A stretch of 64,000 bases of DNA from Alphaproteobacteria bacterium (GCA_040218575.1 JAVJRE010000002.1:408501-472500); one strand, 5' to 3'. Numbered from the stretch's first letter, positions 26,549-35,492 are shown. The notes: generated by a model from the letters alone, not told the origin. Made by a program: numbers and translations.

Positions 26549-27745
26549 CTAAAGACGCTCCACGGCAATGGCGGTTGCCTCGCCGCCGCCGATACACAGG
26601 CTGGCCACACCGCGTCTTCCACCCGACTCGATCAGATCGTGCAGAAGATCGACCAGGATTCGAGCGCCGCTGGCGCCGATAGGGTGGCCCAGGGCGCAGG
26701 CCCCACCATGGATATTGAGCCGGTTATGGCTGACGCCAAGTTCTGCCATCAGAGCCATGGGCACCATCGCGAAGGCCTCGTTGATCTCAAACAAGTCAAC
26801 GTCGGCGACGCGCCAAGCCAACAGGTCGAGAAGCCGCCGCACGGCACCGACCGGCGCAGTAGTGAAGGCAGACGGTTCCTGTGCGTGGCTGGCATGACCC
26901 ATCACCCGCGCCAGGGGCGCCGCGCCCATGCGCCGCGCCTCGTCTGCGGACGACAGTACGACCGCAGCAGCGCCATCGGCCAGGCCACTGGCCGTAGCCG
27001 CCGTAATCGTGCCGTTTGACCCGAACACGGGTTTAAGCGAGGCAATACGCTCCGGTTTCAGGCGCTGTGGCAGTTCATCGCGCGTTATGGTCACAGCCTG
27101 CCCGGCGCTGTCCGTTGCGACCGGCGCCATTCGCTTTGTGAAAGCGGGCGTCTCCACCGCCGCCTGTGCCCGGCGCAGGGATTCAGCCGCATACGTGTCC
27201 TGGTCAGCGCGGCTGAAACCCAGGCTGGAGGCCATCTCATCCGCAAAAACTCCCATAAGCCGGCCAGGCTCGTAGGCGTCTTCCAGGCCATCCAGATAAA
27301 TGTGGTCGAGCAACCGGTCATGGCCGGCGCGATAGCCGCTGCGCGCCCGCGCCAGCAGGTAGGGCGCGTTGGACATGGACTCCATGCCGCCAGCGATCAC
27401 CAACTGCGCACCACCGGCGCGGATCATGTCATGGCCCAGCATGGCGCTCTTCATGCCTGAGCCGCAGACCTTGTTGATGGTGGAAGCGCCGACCTCGCGC
27501 GGCAGCGCCGCACCGTGCGCCGCCTGGCGCGCCGGCGCCTGGCCCAGCCCCGCCTGCAATACACAGCCCATCAGCACCTCCAGCGCGTACGGCGCTGGCA
27601 GGCGGTCGTTGGTCACGCCAATCGCATCAAGGGCAGAGCGTATGGCGGTGGCGCCAAGCTGCGGCGCGGTCAGCCCCGCCAGCCCCCCCTGAAAGGCGCC
27701 GACCGGTGTCCGGCTGGCGCCGAGTATGACGATGGAGTCAGCCAT
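26549..27745 (-). CDS. Acetyl-CoA C-acyltransferase (thiolase)
   Basis: This 398-residue thiolase catalyses condensation or cleavage of acyl-CoA. The nucleophilic Cys94 is in NKVCGSGMKS, the His is in GGACALGHPIGASGARI, and the second catalytic Cys is in the C-terminal SLCIGGGEATA. All three are intact. Biosynthetic (acetoacetyl-CoA forming) and degradative thiolases look alike, so the direction is unknown. It lies upstream of the CPA1 antiporter gene on the same strand and diverges from a TRZ/ATZ hydrolase gene. No other beta-oxidation genes are in the window. Confidence 0.93.
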   Translation of the reverse strand: MADSIVILGASRTPVGAFQGGLAGLTAPQLGATAIRSALDAIGVTNDRLPAPYALEVLMGCVLQAGLGQAPARQAAHGAALPREVGASTINKVCGSGMKSAMLGHDMIRAGGAQLVIAGGMESMSNAPYLLARARSGYRAGHDRLLDHIYLDGLEDAYEPGRLMGVFADEMASSLGFSRADQDTYAAESLRRAQAAVETPAFTKRMAPVATDSAGQAVTITRDELPQRLKPERIASLKPVFGSNGTITAATASGLADGAAAVVLSSADEARRMGAAPLARVMGHASHAQEPSAFTTAPVGAVRRLLDLLAWRVADVDLFEINEAFAMVPMALMAELGVSHNRLNIHGGACALGHPIGASGARILVDLLHDLIESGGRRGVASLCIGGGEATAIAVERL

Positions 27746-27893
27746 AACCGATGTGCCCCAAGGAGTGCTCCGCAGAGACGGACAGTGCCACAAATCCGGC
27801 GGCCACACAGCAGGCAGCAGGCGGGCGGGCTGGAACGGCGCCAGCAGCCTGTGACACGGTTAGCACAGAGGACAGATAGCGGGGACAGCAGCC

Positions 27894-29273
27894 ATGGACA
27901 CTCTGATCACAAACGCCACGATTGTCACCGGCGAGGCGGCGCAGCCGATTATCGAAGATGGCGCCATCCTGGTGCGCGATGACCGTATTGCCGCGGTTGG
28001 CGATACGGCGACCCTGCTGGCCGCCCATCCCCAGGCCGCACGGCATGACGGCCGGGGCAAGGCCGTCCTGCCCGGCCTGATCAACTCTCACACCCACACG
28101 GTGCTGACCATTCTCCGCGCCACGGTAGAGGACATGGAAGGCAATGCCGTCTATGGCTACATGGTGCCCATCACACTGTCCATGACCGCGGAAGAACGCC
28201 GGGCCATGGTCAATCTTGGCGCATTGGAAGCCATCCGCTCCGGCACGACGACCCTGGTCGAGTCCAACCGCCATGTTCCGGACTATGCTGGCTATCTTGT
28301 GCCGACAGGCCTGCGCCTGGTGTTCAGCGAGCTATGCACCGACGCACTGATCAACCAGGTCCGACGCGGCGAGTACACCTATGACAAGGATCGCGGCAAA
28401 GAGTATCTCGACCGTGCAACCCAGTTGATTGAGGAGTTGCACGGCGCCGAAAATGGTCGGGTTGAGGTGCAGGTGGCATCCCACGCGACGGACAACTGCT
28501 CACCCTGGATGCTGGAGAAACTCCTGACACTGGCCCACAAACATGGCCTCCGGCGCAATGTCCACCTGGCGCAGAGCCCGCTTGAGCTGCAGCAGGTCAA
28601 GCGCCTGTGTGGCGGTACGCCAGCCGAGTATCTCAAGCAGAATGACTGGCTGGATGATGAATTGATCGGCGCCCACTGGACCTGGTGCACCGAGGCGGAC
28701 ATCGACCTGCTGGCCGAGCACGGCGTCCATATGGCTCATTGCCCGGCCAACTCGTCACGACGGGGACCGCACCGGGCCAATGTGGCGCGCATTCGCGACG
28801 CCGGCGTCAACATCGTGCTGGGCACCGACAATATGACCGAGGACATGTTCCAGGCCCTCAAGATCGGACTGATTGTCCATCGTGGCAGCTATGAAGGCGG
28901 CGGCATCGAACCGCAGCCGGAGGAAATGCTGGCCACGGCCACCCGCAACGGCGCGCGGGCGCTTGGTCGCGAGGATGATCTGGGCTCCATAGCGGTCGGC
29001 AAGAAGGCGGACCTGACGCTGCTGAAGCTGGGCCCTAATCTGCGGCCGGTAATCAATCTGGTGTCGGCCATCGTTCACTATGGCCACCCCGGCAATGTGG
29101 ACGGAGTCATGGTCAATGGCGAGTTCCTCATGCGCGACGGCAAAGTCCTCGCCATGGAAGAAGATCAGGTCATGGCCGATGCGGAAAGCGCTGCGCGCGC
29201 CGTATGGACCCGGCTGATGGACCAGAGCCCCGACATCGCGCCGCCGCGCGGCGCCGTCTGGCTGCAGCGTTAG
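27894..29273 (+). CDS. TRZ/ATZ-type amidohydrolase
   Basis: This 459-residue amidohydrolase is of the subgroup containing atrazine chlorohydrolase, guanine deaminase and S-adenosylhomocysteine deaminase. The metal-binding HTHT is in INSHTHTVLTIL, a likely substrate or metal segment is in RNVHLAQSPLELQQ, and the late Asp is in GTDNMTEDMFQ. The usual fold, a composite beta-sandwich plus barrel, fits the length. The enzyme probably deaminates or hydrolyses a purine- or triazine-like ring, but no substrate is implied by its neighbours, a divergent thiolase and a convergent MFS transporter. Confidence 0.83.
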   Translation: MDTLITNATIVTGEAAQPIIEDGAILVRDDRIAAVGDTATLLAAHPQAARHDGRGKAVLPGLINSHTHTVLTILRATVEDMEGNAVYGYMVPITLSMTAEERRAMVNLGALEAIRSGTTTLVESNRHVPDYAGYLVPTGLRLVFSELCTDALINQVRRGEYTYDKDRGKEYLDRATQLIEELHGAENGRVEVQVASHATDNCSPWMLEKLLTLAHKHGLRRNVHLAQSPLELQQVKRLCGGTPAEYLKQNDWLDDELIGAHWTWCTEADIDLLAEHGVHMAHCPANSSRRGPHRANVARIRDAGVNIVLGTDNMTEDMFQALKIGLIVHRGSYEGGGIEPQPEEMLATATRNGARALGREDDLGSIAVGKKADLTLLKLGPNLRPVINLVSAIVHYGHPGNVDGVMVNGEFLMRDGKVLAMEEDQVMADAESAARAVWTRLMDQSPDIAPPRGAVWLQR

Positions 29274-29276
29274 ACA

Positions 29277-30512
29277 TCAAGCGAGCGGCGCCACCCGGCG
29301 CAGCCGCGCCAGAAGCAGGATCAGGCCGGTCATGATCGCCGTTAGTACCACCAGCGCCAGCGTAAACCCGCCGCTGGCGTCGAACATGATACCCAGGGAG
29401 AGCGGCCCCAGAACGCCGCCGATCTCTGCCGCCGCAAAGAAAAGGCCGCCCGCGGTGCCGGCGCGGCGTGACTGCACCTCCGGCTGTTCCACCAGGATCA
29501 GCATGGCCACCGCCATCAACGTGCCATAGCCGACACCCTGCAGCACCAGACCCGGCAAAAGGAACGGCAGATCGCTGGATTGCAGCAATACGCTGGATGT
29601 GACAGCGCACAACAGCAACCCCAGCATGACCAGATAGCGGCGGCGCGGTGTAGCCAACCGCGGCACAAGCACCGCCGCCACGATACCGACACCGACCGGT
29701 ATGGCGGCCCAGAACCCGGCAACAGTCACGGTCATGCCACCGAGACGTAGAATCTCCGGCAGCCAGTTATTGAGACCGTGATTGAAGAAGAAGATACCGA
29801 TGCTCATGACCAACACGATGCGCACCGCAGGCACCCGTAGCAGCTCGACAAAGACCTGACGTTGCGGCTGGCGCTCCTGACGATTGAGCCGCGCCTCGCT
29901 GGCACGGGCCGAGGGGTGAGCACTGATCGCCAGCCAGGCCGTACTGGCCAGCGCGACAAATGTGGCATAGGCCAGCAGAACCAGCCGCCAGTCACCGCCC
30001 AACAGCGGCATGGCGACGCTGTTGGTCGCCGTCAGAGCGACGATGGCGCCAAGCGCCGGGCCCGTCACATAGAGCCCCATGGCCAGGCCGCGCTGGCGGC
30101 TGGCAAACCAGACAGCGACCAGCTTCGGCGCGCCAATGCTGATAAGCGGACCGCCGATACCGAACAGGGCCACCGCCAGAAACAGCGTCAGGTGCCCACC
30201 GGCCACCGCCCGAAGGGCACCGGACGCGGCGATGATCAAGGTCGCCGCCAGCAGCGCACGACGCGGCCCGATGCGGTCCAGGGCCACGCCTGCGGGAATG
30301 GCGGCGGCGATATAGACCAGTTGCCAGGCCCCCAGAACACTGCCCATGGCCGAGCCGGACAGAACAAGGTCCGCCCGAATTTCAGAGACCAGAGGCGGCA
30401 ATGCGGCCGATGTCAGGCCAAAGCAGAAATAGACCAGCCACGCGCCCAGCAGGATGACCCATCTGTAGGGATCTTCCCCGTCCATTGCCGGCTGTGTGGC
30501 CGCGGTTGTCAT
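29277..30512 (-). CDS. MFS transporter
   Basis: This 411-residue major facilitator protein has about 12 membrane segments. The PYRWVILLGAWLVYFCFGLTSAALPPLV start and the RIGPRRALL loop after helix 2 are typical of MFS carriers, in a form resembling anion or cyanate/nitrate-type members. The substrate is unknown. The stop is three bases from the stop of the convergent TRZ/ATZ gene, so the two end head-to-head with no room for a separate terminator. It may export or import the substrate or product of that enzyme, by proximity only. Confidence 0.85.
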   Translation of the reverse strand: MTTAATQPAMDGEDPYRWVILLGAWLVYFCFGLTSAALPPLVSEIRADLVLSGSAMGSVLGAWQLVYIAAAIPAGVALDRIGPRRALLAATLIIAASGALRAVAGGHLTLFLAVALFGIGGPLISIGAPKLVAVWFASRQRGLAMGLYVTGPALGAIVALTATNSVAMPLLGGDWRLVLLAYATFVALASTAWLAISAHPSARASEARLNRQERQPQRQVFVELLRVPAVRIVLVMSIGIFFFNHGLNNWLPEILRLGGMTVTVAGFWAAIPVGVGIVAAVLVPRLATPRRRYLVMLGLLLCAVTSSVLLQSSDLPFLLPGLVLQGVGYGTLMAVAMLILVEQPEVQSRRAGTAGGLFFAAAEIGGVLGPLSLGIMFDASGGFTLALVVLTAIMTGLILLLARLRRVAPLA

Positions 30513-30716
30513 GGATGTCGCTATCCTGCTGGTGTCCAGAGGCCCCTACCGAGGGTGCGGAGGCCTGTCCAGAGGCCGCGCCGGCAGTTGCGCCCCAGAC
30601 AGGGCATCACGCACACTTGGCGACGGTCGCGCCATTCGATGCCCGCACCGGCCACCGGACACTCCGACTCGTCACAGAAACCCACCACTGCGATCCACCA
30701 CGCGAAAGGACATGCC

Positions 30717-31148
30717 ATGAGCCACACGGCCGATCCGGCGCCACGAATTACAATCAACCCCGATACACTGTCGCCGCCGACCGGCGCCCCTGACACGCCT
30801 TTCTATAGCTGGGTGTGCAAACGCGGGAACATGATCTTCCTTGCCGGCATGTCTCCCTACACCAAGGACAAAAAACTGGCCGACGGCGATCTGGGAGACC
30901 ATACCCGACAGGCCTTTCGCAATATGCAGGCGGCCCTTGCCAGCGTCGACGCCAAAATGAGCGACGTCTGTTCCATGACCCTCTATGTCCACGAGACAGA
31001 CCTGCAAAAGGACGTCTATCCCAAAGTCAATCCGGTTTGCTACGAGTTCTTCGGCGACGCGCCACCTGCCCGCATGGTCATGGGCGGGATCGCCCTGCCG
31101 CGCCCGACCGAAAAGATCATGATCTCTGCCATCGCCTGCCTCGGCTAG
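30717..31148 (+). CDS. RidA-family protein, first gene of the lyase-like cluster
   Basis: This 143-residue RidA/YjgF domain protein has FYSWVCKRGNMIFLAGMSPY near the start and a C-terminal PPARMVMGGIALPRPTEKIMISAIA. The Arg in PARMVMGG is at the position used by active RidA proteins. RidA proteins quench imines and enamines left by amino-acid-processing enzymes. The ATG at 30717 follows GAAAGGA; the long frame that opens upstream is non-coding. It is 26 bases before a flavin-reductase-like gene and starts a run that ends in two ammonia-lyase-like genes, a context that fits an imine-handling role. Confidence 0.87.
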   Translation: MSHTADPAPRITINPDTLSPPTGAPDTPFYSWVCKRGNMIFLAGMSPYTKDKKLADGDLGDHTRQAFRNMQAALASVDAKMSDVCSMTLYVHETDLQKDVYPKVNPVCYEFFGDAPPARMVMGGIALPRPTEKIMISAIACLG

Positions 31149-31174
31149 ACCGACGGCTCACTTAGGGGACGATT

Positions 31175-31894
31175 ATGGAACCACGCGTTTCGATGAAGTG
31201 GAAAAGCAACTGGTGGCCGGCGCCGGTGACTCTGATCACCGTCGGCGCCGACAAGCCGGGATTTCGCAAGCCCAATATCTGGGCCGTCGGCGTTCTGGGT
31301 GGTCCGGCCGACGATCCGCCGATCCTGACGATCAGCCCGCGCAAAATCATGTACTCCTATAAACTGATGCAGGAGGTTCCGCAGTTCGTCGTCAATTTCC
31401 CGACGCCGGAAATGCTGCGCCAGATGGAGTTTGTCGGCACCCACTCCGGCATCGAAGCCGACAAGTGGAAGAACTGTGGCTTTACGCCCATTCCCGGCAA
31501 AGTGGTGGACGTGCCCCTGATCGCCGAATGTCCGGTCAATATCGAGTGCGTGATTGATCGCGAAATCGAGCTAACCAAGGAGGATGGCACCGACAGCGAT
31601 TTTGTCCTGGTCGTCGGCCGTATTGTCCAGGTTCATGCGCACGAACGCTGTGTCGTCAATGGCACCATTCAGTGGGATCTGGTGGATACCATTATCCGGT
31701 CGCGGCCCATGACCTGGCGCACAGTTGGCCCTGTCATTGGCTATGACGCGCGCAAAGACCCGCTGCCGAAACCGGAGGAGGCGGCAGAGATCGTCAATTC
31801 GCGAGTCAAGGGATACGAGAAGCTGGCCGATATCATCCGGGCCACGCCGACGCAAACCCAGGTGCGAACCGACCCCGGTTACAAGAAAGACTGA
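31175..31894 (+). CDS. Flavin reductase-like, FMN-binding split-barrel protein
   Basis: This 239-residue protein has the flavin reductase-like fold, with NWWPAPVTLITVG at the start and the SPRKIMYSYKLMQEVPQFVVNFPT segment typical of the FMN-binding split barrel. Members either bind FMN tightly or reduce free flavin with NAD(P)H for a partner monooxygenase. No flavin monooxygenase is nearby, so it may instead bind flavin or serve the lyase-like proteins downstream. The ATG at 31175 follows AGGGGA, and the next gene begins two bases after its stop. Confidence 0.82.
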   Translation: MEPRVSMKWKSNWWPAPVTLITVGADKPGFRKPNIWAVGVLGGPADDPPILTISPRKIMYSYKLMQEVPQFVVNFPTPEMLRQMEFVGTHSGIEADKWKNCGFTPIPGKVVDVPLIAECPVNIECVIDREIELTKEDGTDSDFVLVVGRIVQVHAHERCVVNGTIQWDLVDTIIRSRPMTWRTVGPVIGYDARKDPLPKPEEAAEIVNSRVKGYEKLADIIRATPTQTQVRTDPGYKKD

Positions 31895-31896
31895 CC

Positions 31897-32412
31897 ATGG
31901 CGACATGGCGGATCGGCGATCACGTCACGGTCAACGACCGCATGCAGCGGAACTACACCTACCGGATCGAAGCACCGTCAGGACGGTGTTTTGATCCGGG
32001 TTTCCGGCCCTTCGCATCGCCAAAGCGCTTGCTCGCCCTTGGCGTATTTGAGGGTAGATACCTCAGTGACTGCCGAGGCGAGTTTCCGCGTTCATGGTTC
32101 GACACGGCGCGGCTGGCCGACCCGCCTGATCCGACCATAAACTGCTTTGGCGTAAAGAGCCGACAGTCCCTCGCCCATTGGCGGGAAAAGGGTTGGATCA
32201 TGGGTCCGGACCCGCGTGGCTGGTTCCAGTGGTTCTGCCGCTACTGGCAAGGTCGCCGGCTGGAGCGGATCGACCAGGCGCAAATCCGCCGCTGGCGCGC
32301 TTTTGCCCGTCACAGCGCTCAGATACGGGCGAACTGTCAACCGCATGATCTGGCCTGCCGGCCGCGCCAGCGACAAGCGCTTCTCCAGTGGTCACACGAT
32401 CCCTTTATCTGA
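31897..32412 (+). CDS. Unrecognised 171-residue protein in the lyase-like cluster
   Basis: I do not recognise this protein. It is basic and unusually rich in tryptophan and arginine, with no signal peptide or membrane segment. A central stretch GWIMGPDPRGWFQWFCRYW is the most distinctive part, followed by GRRLERIDQAQIRRWR, which looks helical and basic. It begins two bases after the flavin-reductase stop and ends 52 bases before the first lyase-like gene, so it belongs to that operon. The C-terminal region is basic and may contact nucleic acid or a protein partner. No function is assigned. Confidence 0.65.
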   Translation: MATWRIGDHVTVNDRMQRNYTYRIEAPSGRCFDPGFRPFASPKRLLALGVFEGRYLSDCRGEFPRSWFDTARLADPPDPTINCFGVKSRQSLAHWREKGWIMGPDPRGWFQWFCRYWQGRRLERIDQAQIRRWRAFARHSAQIRANCQPHDLACRPRQRQALLQWSHDPFI

Positions 32413-32464
32413 CCGCATCCTGACCACGCCCCTGACCACGCAAGACAACAAAGAGACGACCGTC

Positions 32465-33916
32465 ATGACCGTCATGTTGAATACACCGGATGATTTCAAT
32501 CTGGAGACCGTACGCCGCGTCGCCTGGCAGGGAGAACCGGTTTCCTTCGGGCCGGACGCCATTGCCACCATGACCAGGGCCCGTGCCGCATTTCTCAACC
32601 TGTTGGAAAAAGAGCCCGGCCTGCACATATACGGTGTGACAACATGGTATGGCGACGGCGCCAGCAAGATTCTGAGCCGCGAGGACCAGCAGAAGCTGGC
32701 AAAGAATCCGTCCACGATTATCAGCACCGGCATGGGTCCACACCTGCCGGCGCGGGCGGTGCGGGCCATGATCTTCACCCGCATGATTAACTATGTGGCG
32801 GGGCGCACCGGGATCAGCCTGACTTCAGCGAAGCGCATCTGCGCCATGCTGGATGGTCGCCCGCTCCCCGAAATGCCGGTGATGGGGCAGGATTCCCCCG
32901 GTGAACTTCTTCAACTTCTCAGCCTGTTCCACACCGTGCGCGATGACCAATGCGAGGTGCGCGACCAGAATGGGATGAGCAACGGGTCAGGCTGCGCGCC
33001 GGGCCTGCTGGCCGACACGGCGCTGCGGGCACGACGACTGGCGCGGTTGATGACGCGCGTATTCGCTCTCTCGATCGATGCAGCCGGCCTGAACATGGAC
33101 CCGTGGGACCCCGCCCTGAAACCATTGATTGTGGACCGCCATGAGCAGGAAGCCATTGATCTTCTGAATGCCAGCCTGGCCGGCATTGAAACGACCGGCC
33201 GCCGGACATGGCAGCCGCCGATCTCATGGCGCATCCTGACCCGCATGATCGGCCATGTCTTGCGAACGGTCGGTCACGCCGAAGAGATGGCGAAGACAGC
33301 TCTGCTGGCCGTCAACGACAATCCGACCTTCTTCTACGCAGAGGAATCGCCACCCAACGGCCGGGTTGTCTCCACTGGCGGCTTTCATGTGCCCTATGCC
33401 TATCACTCGATGAATGGTCTGAGTGCTGCCTGGGCCGAAATGTGTGTCCTGGCCGCGCGCGAAAGTGCCCAACTGCACAAGCACAGCGTGACCGGCCTGC
33501 CGGAGAACCTGTGGGTCGGCGGCACCCGCTTCTCAACACGGCAGATGATCGTTCCGGCCCATGACATTGCCAGCCGGGCCCGCGCCTTCGCGATCCCTGC
33601 CCTGATTCCGCTACATGGCGGGAGCGACGGCCAGACCGATACCGCCATGCCACTGTTCGAAGCCTATGAAAAGGAAACCAAGGCCGGCGAACACCTGGGA
33701 TTGTGCATGGCCATCCTTGCGGCATCGGCCAGTCAGGCCCTGCATGTGGCGGGTCGTGAACCGGCCCCGCCGTTGCGACCATTCCTGGCGGAAGTACGCG
33801 ACCACTTCCCGCCCGTAACCAGCGCACGCAATCTGGGCGCCGATACGGAAAGACTGGCCGTCGGCTTCAGCGACGCCATCGTGAACAAATCAGATGATTT
33901 CGGCTTTTCCGCCTGA
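32465..33916 (+). CDS. HAL/PAL-fold protein lacking the MIO motif, copy A
   Basis: This 483-residue protein has the layout of aromatic amino-acid ammonia-lyases. Recognisable landmarks are LHIYGVTTWYG near 53-63 (family LYGVNTGFG), N173-G-S-G (family Asn-Gly-Thr), QPPISWR at 250-256 (family QDPYSLR), NDNP at 284-287 and GGFH at 305-308 (family GGNFH). The Ala-Ser-Gly that should cyclise to MIO is replaced: the matching stretch reads DSPGELLQL at 143-151. The active-site Tyr of QDPYSLR is Ile, and the late Gln-Glu-Asp is Gln-Thr-Asp. Ordinary ammonia-lyase chemistry is therefore unlikely. The true start is 32465; the longer upstream frame overlaps the previous gene. Confidence 0.78.
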   Translation: MTVMLNTPDDFNLETVRRVAWQGEPVSFGPDAIATMTRARAAFLNLLEKEPGLHIYGVTTWYGDGASKILSREDQQKLAKNPSTIISTGMGPHLPARAVRAMIFTRMINYVAGRTGISLTSAKRICAMLDGRPLPEMPVMGQDSPGELLQLLSLFHTVRDDQCEVRDQNGMSNGSGCAPGLLADTALRARRLARLMTRVFALSIDAAGLNMDPWDPALKPLIVDRHEQEAIDLLNASLAGIETTGRRTWQPPISWRILTRMIGHVLRTVGHAEEMAKTALLAVNDNPTFFYAEESPPNGRVVSTGGFHVPYAYHSMNGLSAAWAEMCVLAARESAQLHKHSVTGLPENLWVGGTRFSTRQMIVPAHDIASRARAFAIPALIPLHGGSDGQTDTAMPLFEAYEKETKAGEHLGLCMAILAASASQALHVAGREPAPPLRPFLAEVRDHFPPVTSARNLGADTERLAVGFSDAIVNKSDDFGFSA

Positions 33917-33946
33917 ACGGACACGCCATAGCTATACGAGGACATC

Positions 33947-35398
33947 ATGACCGTAGTTCTGAACGAAACGACTGACTTCAATCTGGACACCCTGCGCCGC
34001 GTTGCCTGGCAGGGCGAGGCCGTGCAGTTCGGTGAAGATGCGCGGGCCCGCATGCGCACCGCACGCAAGCGATTCCTCAACATGGTCGAAACAGTGCCCG
34101 GTCTGCACATCTATGGCGTGACCACAGGGTTCGGCGACGGCGCCGCAACCATCCTGAGCAAGGAAGACCAGGCAAAGCTGGCCAAGGCCCCCAACTTCGT
34201 GAAGAACACCGGCGTCGGCGAGACCATGCCGGCGCGGGCCATCCGCGCCATGATCTTTACGCGCCTGATCAACTACGTATCAGGCTATGCCGCCATCAGC
34301 ATGGAAACAGCCCAGGCCGTGGCCGATATGCTCGATGGCCGACCACTGCCCGATGTCAGGGTTGCAGGGATGGACTCCGCCGGCGAAGTGCTGCAGCTCA
34401 TCACACTCTATGCCCACCTGATGGGCGATATGAGCCAGGCGCGCGATCAGAACGCACTGCGCAACGGCACAGGCTGTGCGCCCGGTCTGCTTGGCGACAC
34501 CGCGCTCAGGGCCCGACGCCGAACGAAGATCGCCGGGGCCGTCCATGCCCTGTCGATCGATGCCGCCAGCCTGAACATGGACCCATGGGACCGGGCGCTG
34601 AAACCGCTGATCGCCGATCCCCATGAAGGCGAGGCGATCGACCTGCTGAACGGCTATCTCGACGGCATGGAGATGAAGGGGCGGCGATCCTGGCAACCGC
34701 CCATCTCCTGGCGCATCCTGACCCGCATGCTGGGGCATATGCTGCGGACCGTAGCGCAGCTGGAGCAGCATGCGGCCATGGCGCTGAGCGCCATAAACGA
34801 TAATCCGGTCTATCTGGACGAAGAGCAGTCACCACCGCACGGCCGGGTCATTTCCAGCGGCGGCTTTCATGTGCCCTACGCCTATCACCCGATGAACTGG
34901 ATGACGGCGACATGGGCCGACATGGCTGTCATCACAGCGCGCGAGACCGAGCAGATTCATAAGAAATCGGTGACCGGCCTGCCTGATCGTCTGTGGGTCG
35001 ATGGCAAGCGCTACTCCACCGCCTTTCTGGCCGTCTCCGGCTACGACCTGGCGCGGCGCGCGGCGGAGCACGCAGCGCCCGCGTTGATTCCCCTGTACTC
35101 CGGCAGCGACGGCCAGACCGATACGGTCATGCCGCTGTTCAGTGCCTATGAGAAGGAAATGAAGGCGGCGCGCTGCTATGACCTGTGCCTCGCCATGCTG
35201 GCCGCATCGTCTAGCCAGGCTCTGACCGTCGCCGGACGGGAGCCGGCCCCTGCCCTGCGGCCGATTCTGGCGGATATCCGCAAGGCGTTTCCACCGGTCA
35301 CGGACGCGCGCAATCTGGGGGCCGATACGGAGCGACTGGCCGATGCCTTCAGTGCCGCCATCCTGGGGGAGCGTCAGGGGTTTGGCCTGACCGACTAG
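33947..35398 (+). CDS. HAL/PAL-fold protein lacking the MIO motif, copy B
   Basis: This is the second lyase-like paralogue, also 483 residues, and it aligns with copy A from end to end without a gap. It keeps the canonical YGVTTGFG at 56-63, where copy A has WYG. Instead of Ala-Ser-Gly the stretch at 143-151 reads DSAGEVLQL, so MIO cannot form in the normal way. NGTG, QPPISWR, NDNP, GGFH and the SDGQTD segment match copy A. The two proteins could form mixed tetramers, as active sites in this fold are shared between subunits. The gene begins 30 bases after copy A and follows a short spacer. Its stop lies inside a tandem duplication. Confidence 0.78.
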   Translation: MTVVLNETTDFNLDTLRRVAWQGEAVQFGEDARARMRTARKRFLNMVETVPGLHIYGVTTGFGDGAATILSKEDQAKLAKAPNFVKNTGVGETMPARAIRAMIFTRLINYVSGYAAISMETAQAVADMLDGRPLPDVRVAGMDSAGEVLQLITLYAHLMGDMSQARDQNALRNGTGCAPGLLGDTALRARRRTKIAGAVHALSIDAASLNMDPWDRALKPLIADPHEGEAIDLLNGYLDGMEMKGRRSWQPPISWRILTRMLGHMLRTVAQLEQHAAMALSAINDNPVYLDEEQSPPHGRVISSGGFHVPYAYHPMNWMTATWADMAVITARETEQIHKKSVTGLPDRLWVDGKRYSTAFLAVSGYDLARRAAEHAAPALIPLYSGSDGQTDTVMPLFSAYEKEMKAARCYDLCLAMLAASSSQALTVAGREPAPALRPILADIRKAFPPVTDARNLGADTERLADAFSAAILGERQGFGLTD

Positions 35399-35437
35399 CC
35401 TGACCGACTAGCCTGGCCAATTTGCCTGGCCAATTTG
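35386..35437. repeat. Two consecutive 13-bp tandem duplications (AABB) at a gene end
   Basis: cctgaccgactag is repeated twice (35386-35411), directly followed by two copies of the related cctggccaatttg (35412-35437). The first A copy contains the stop codon of copy B of the lyase-like pair, and the second A copy contains a second in-line TAG. Confidence 0.9.
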
Positions 35438-35476
35438 AAAGCGCCACGCCTGTCAGTTGCCTGGCTTGACCTATAT

Positions 35477-35492
35477 GTAAGTATTTGCTTAC
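35477..35492. promoter_or_regulatory. Palindrome before the DUF899 gene, possible operator
   Basis: GTAAG-N6-CTTAC is a perfect inverted repeat, about 40 bases before the DUF899 start, in a locally AT-rich stretch. A TTGACC at 35466 could be a -35. The layout suggests a repressor site, but no regulator gene adjoins it. Confidence 0.5.

Noticed and set aside
29862..30716. Long plus-strand extension in front of the second RidA gene
   Set aside because: Antisense to the MFS gene; RidA similarity and a ribosome site begin only at 30717.
32465..35398. Lyase-like pair as one gene broken or duplicated by assembly error
   Set aside because: The copies are diverged along their whole length and each is intact with its own start and stop, so they are true paralogues.
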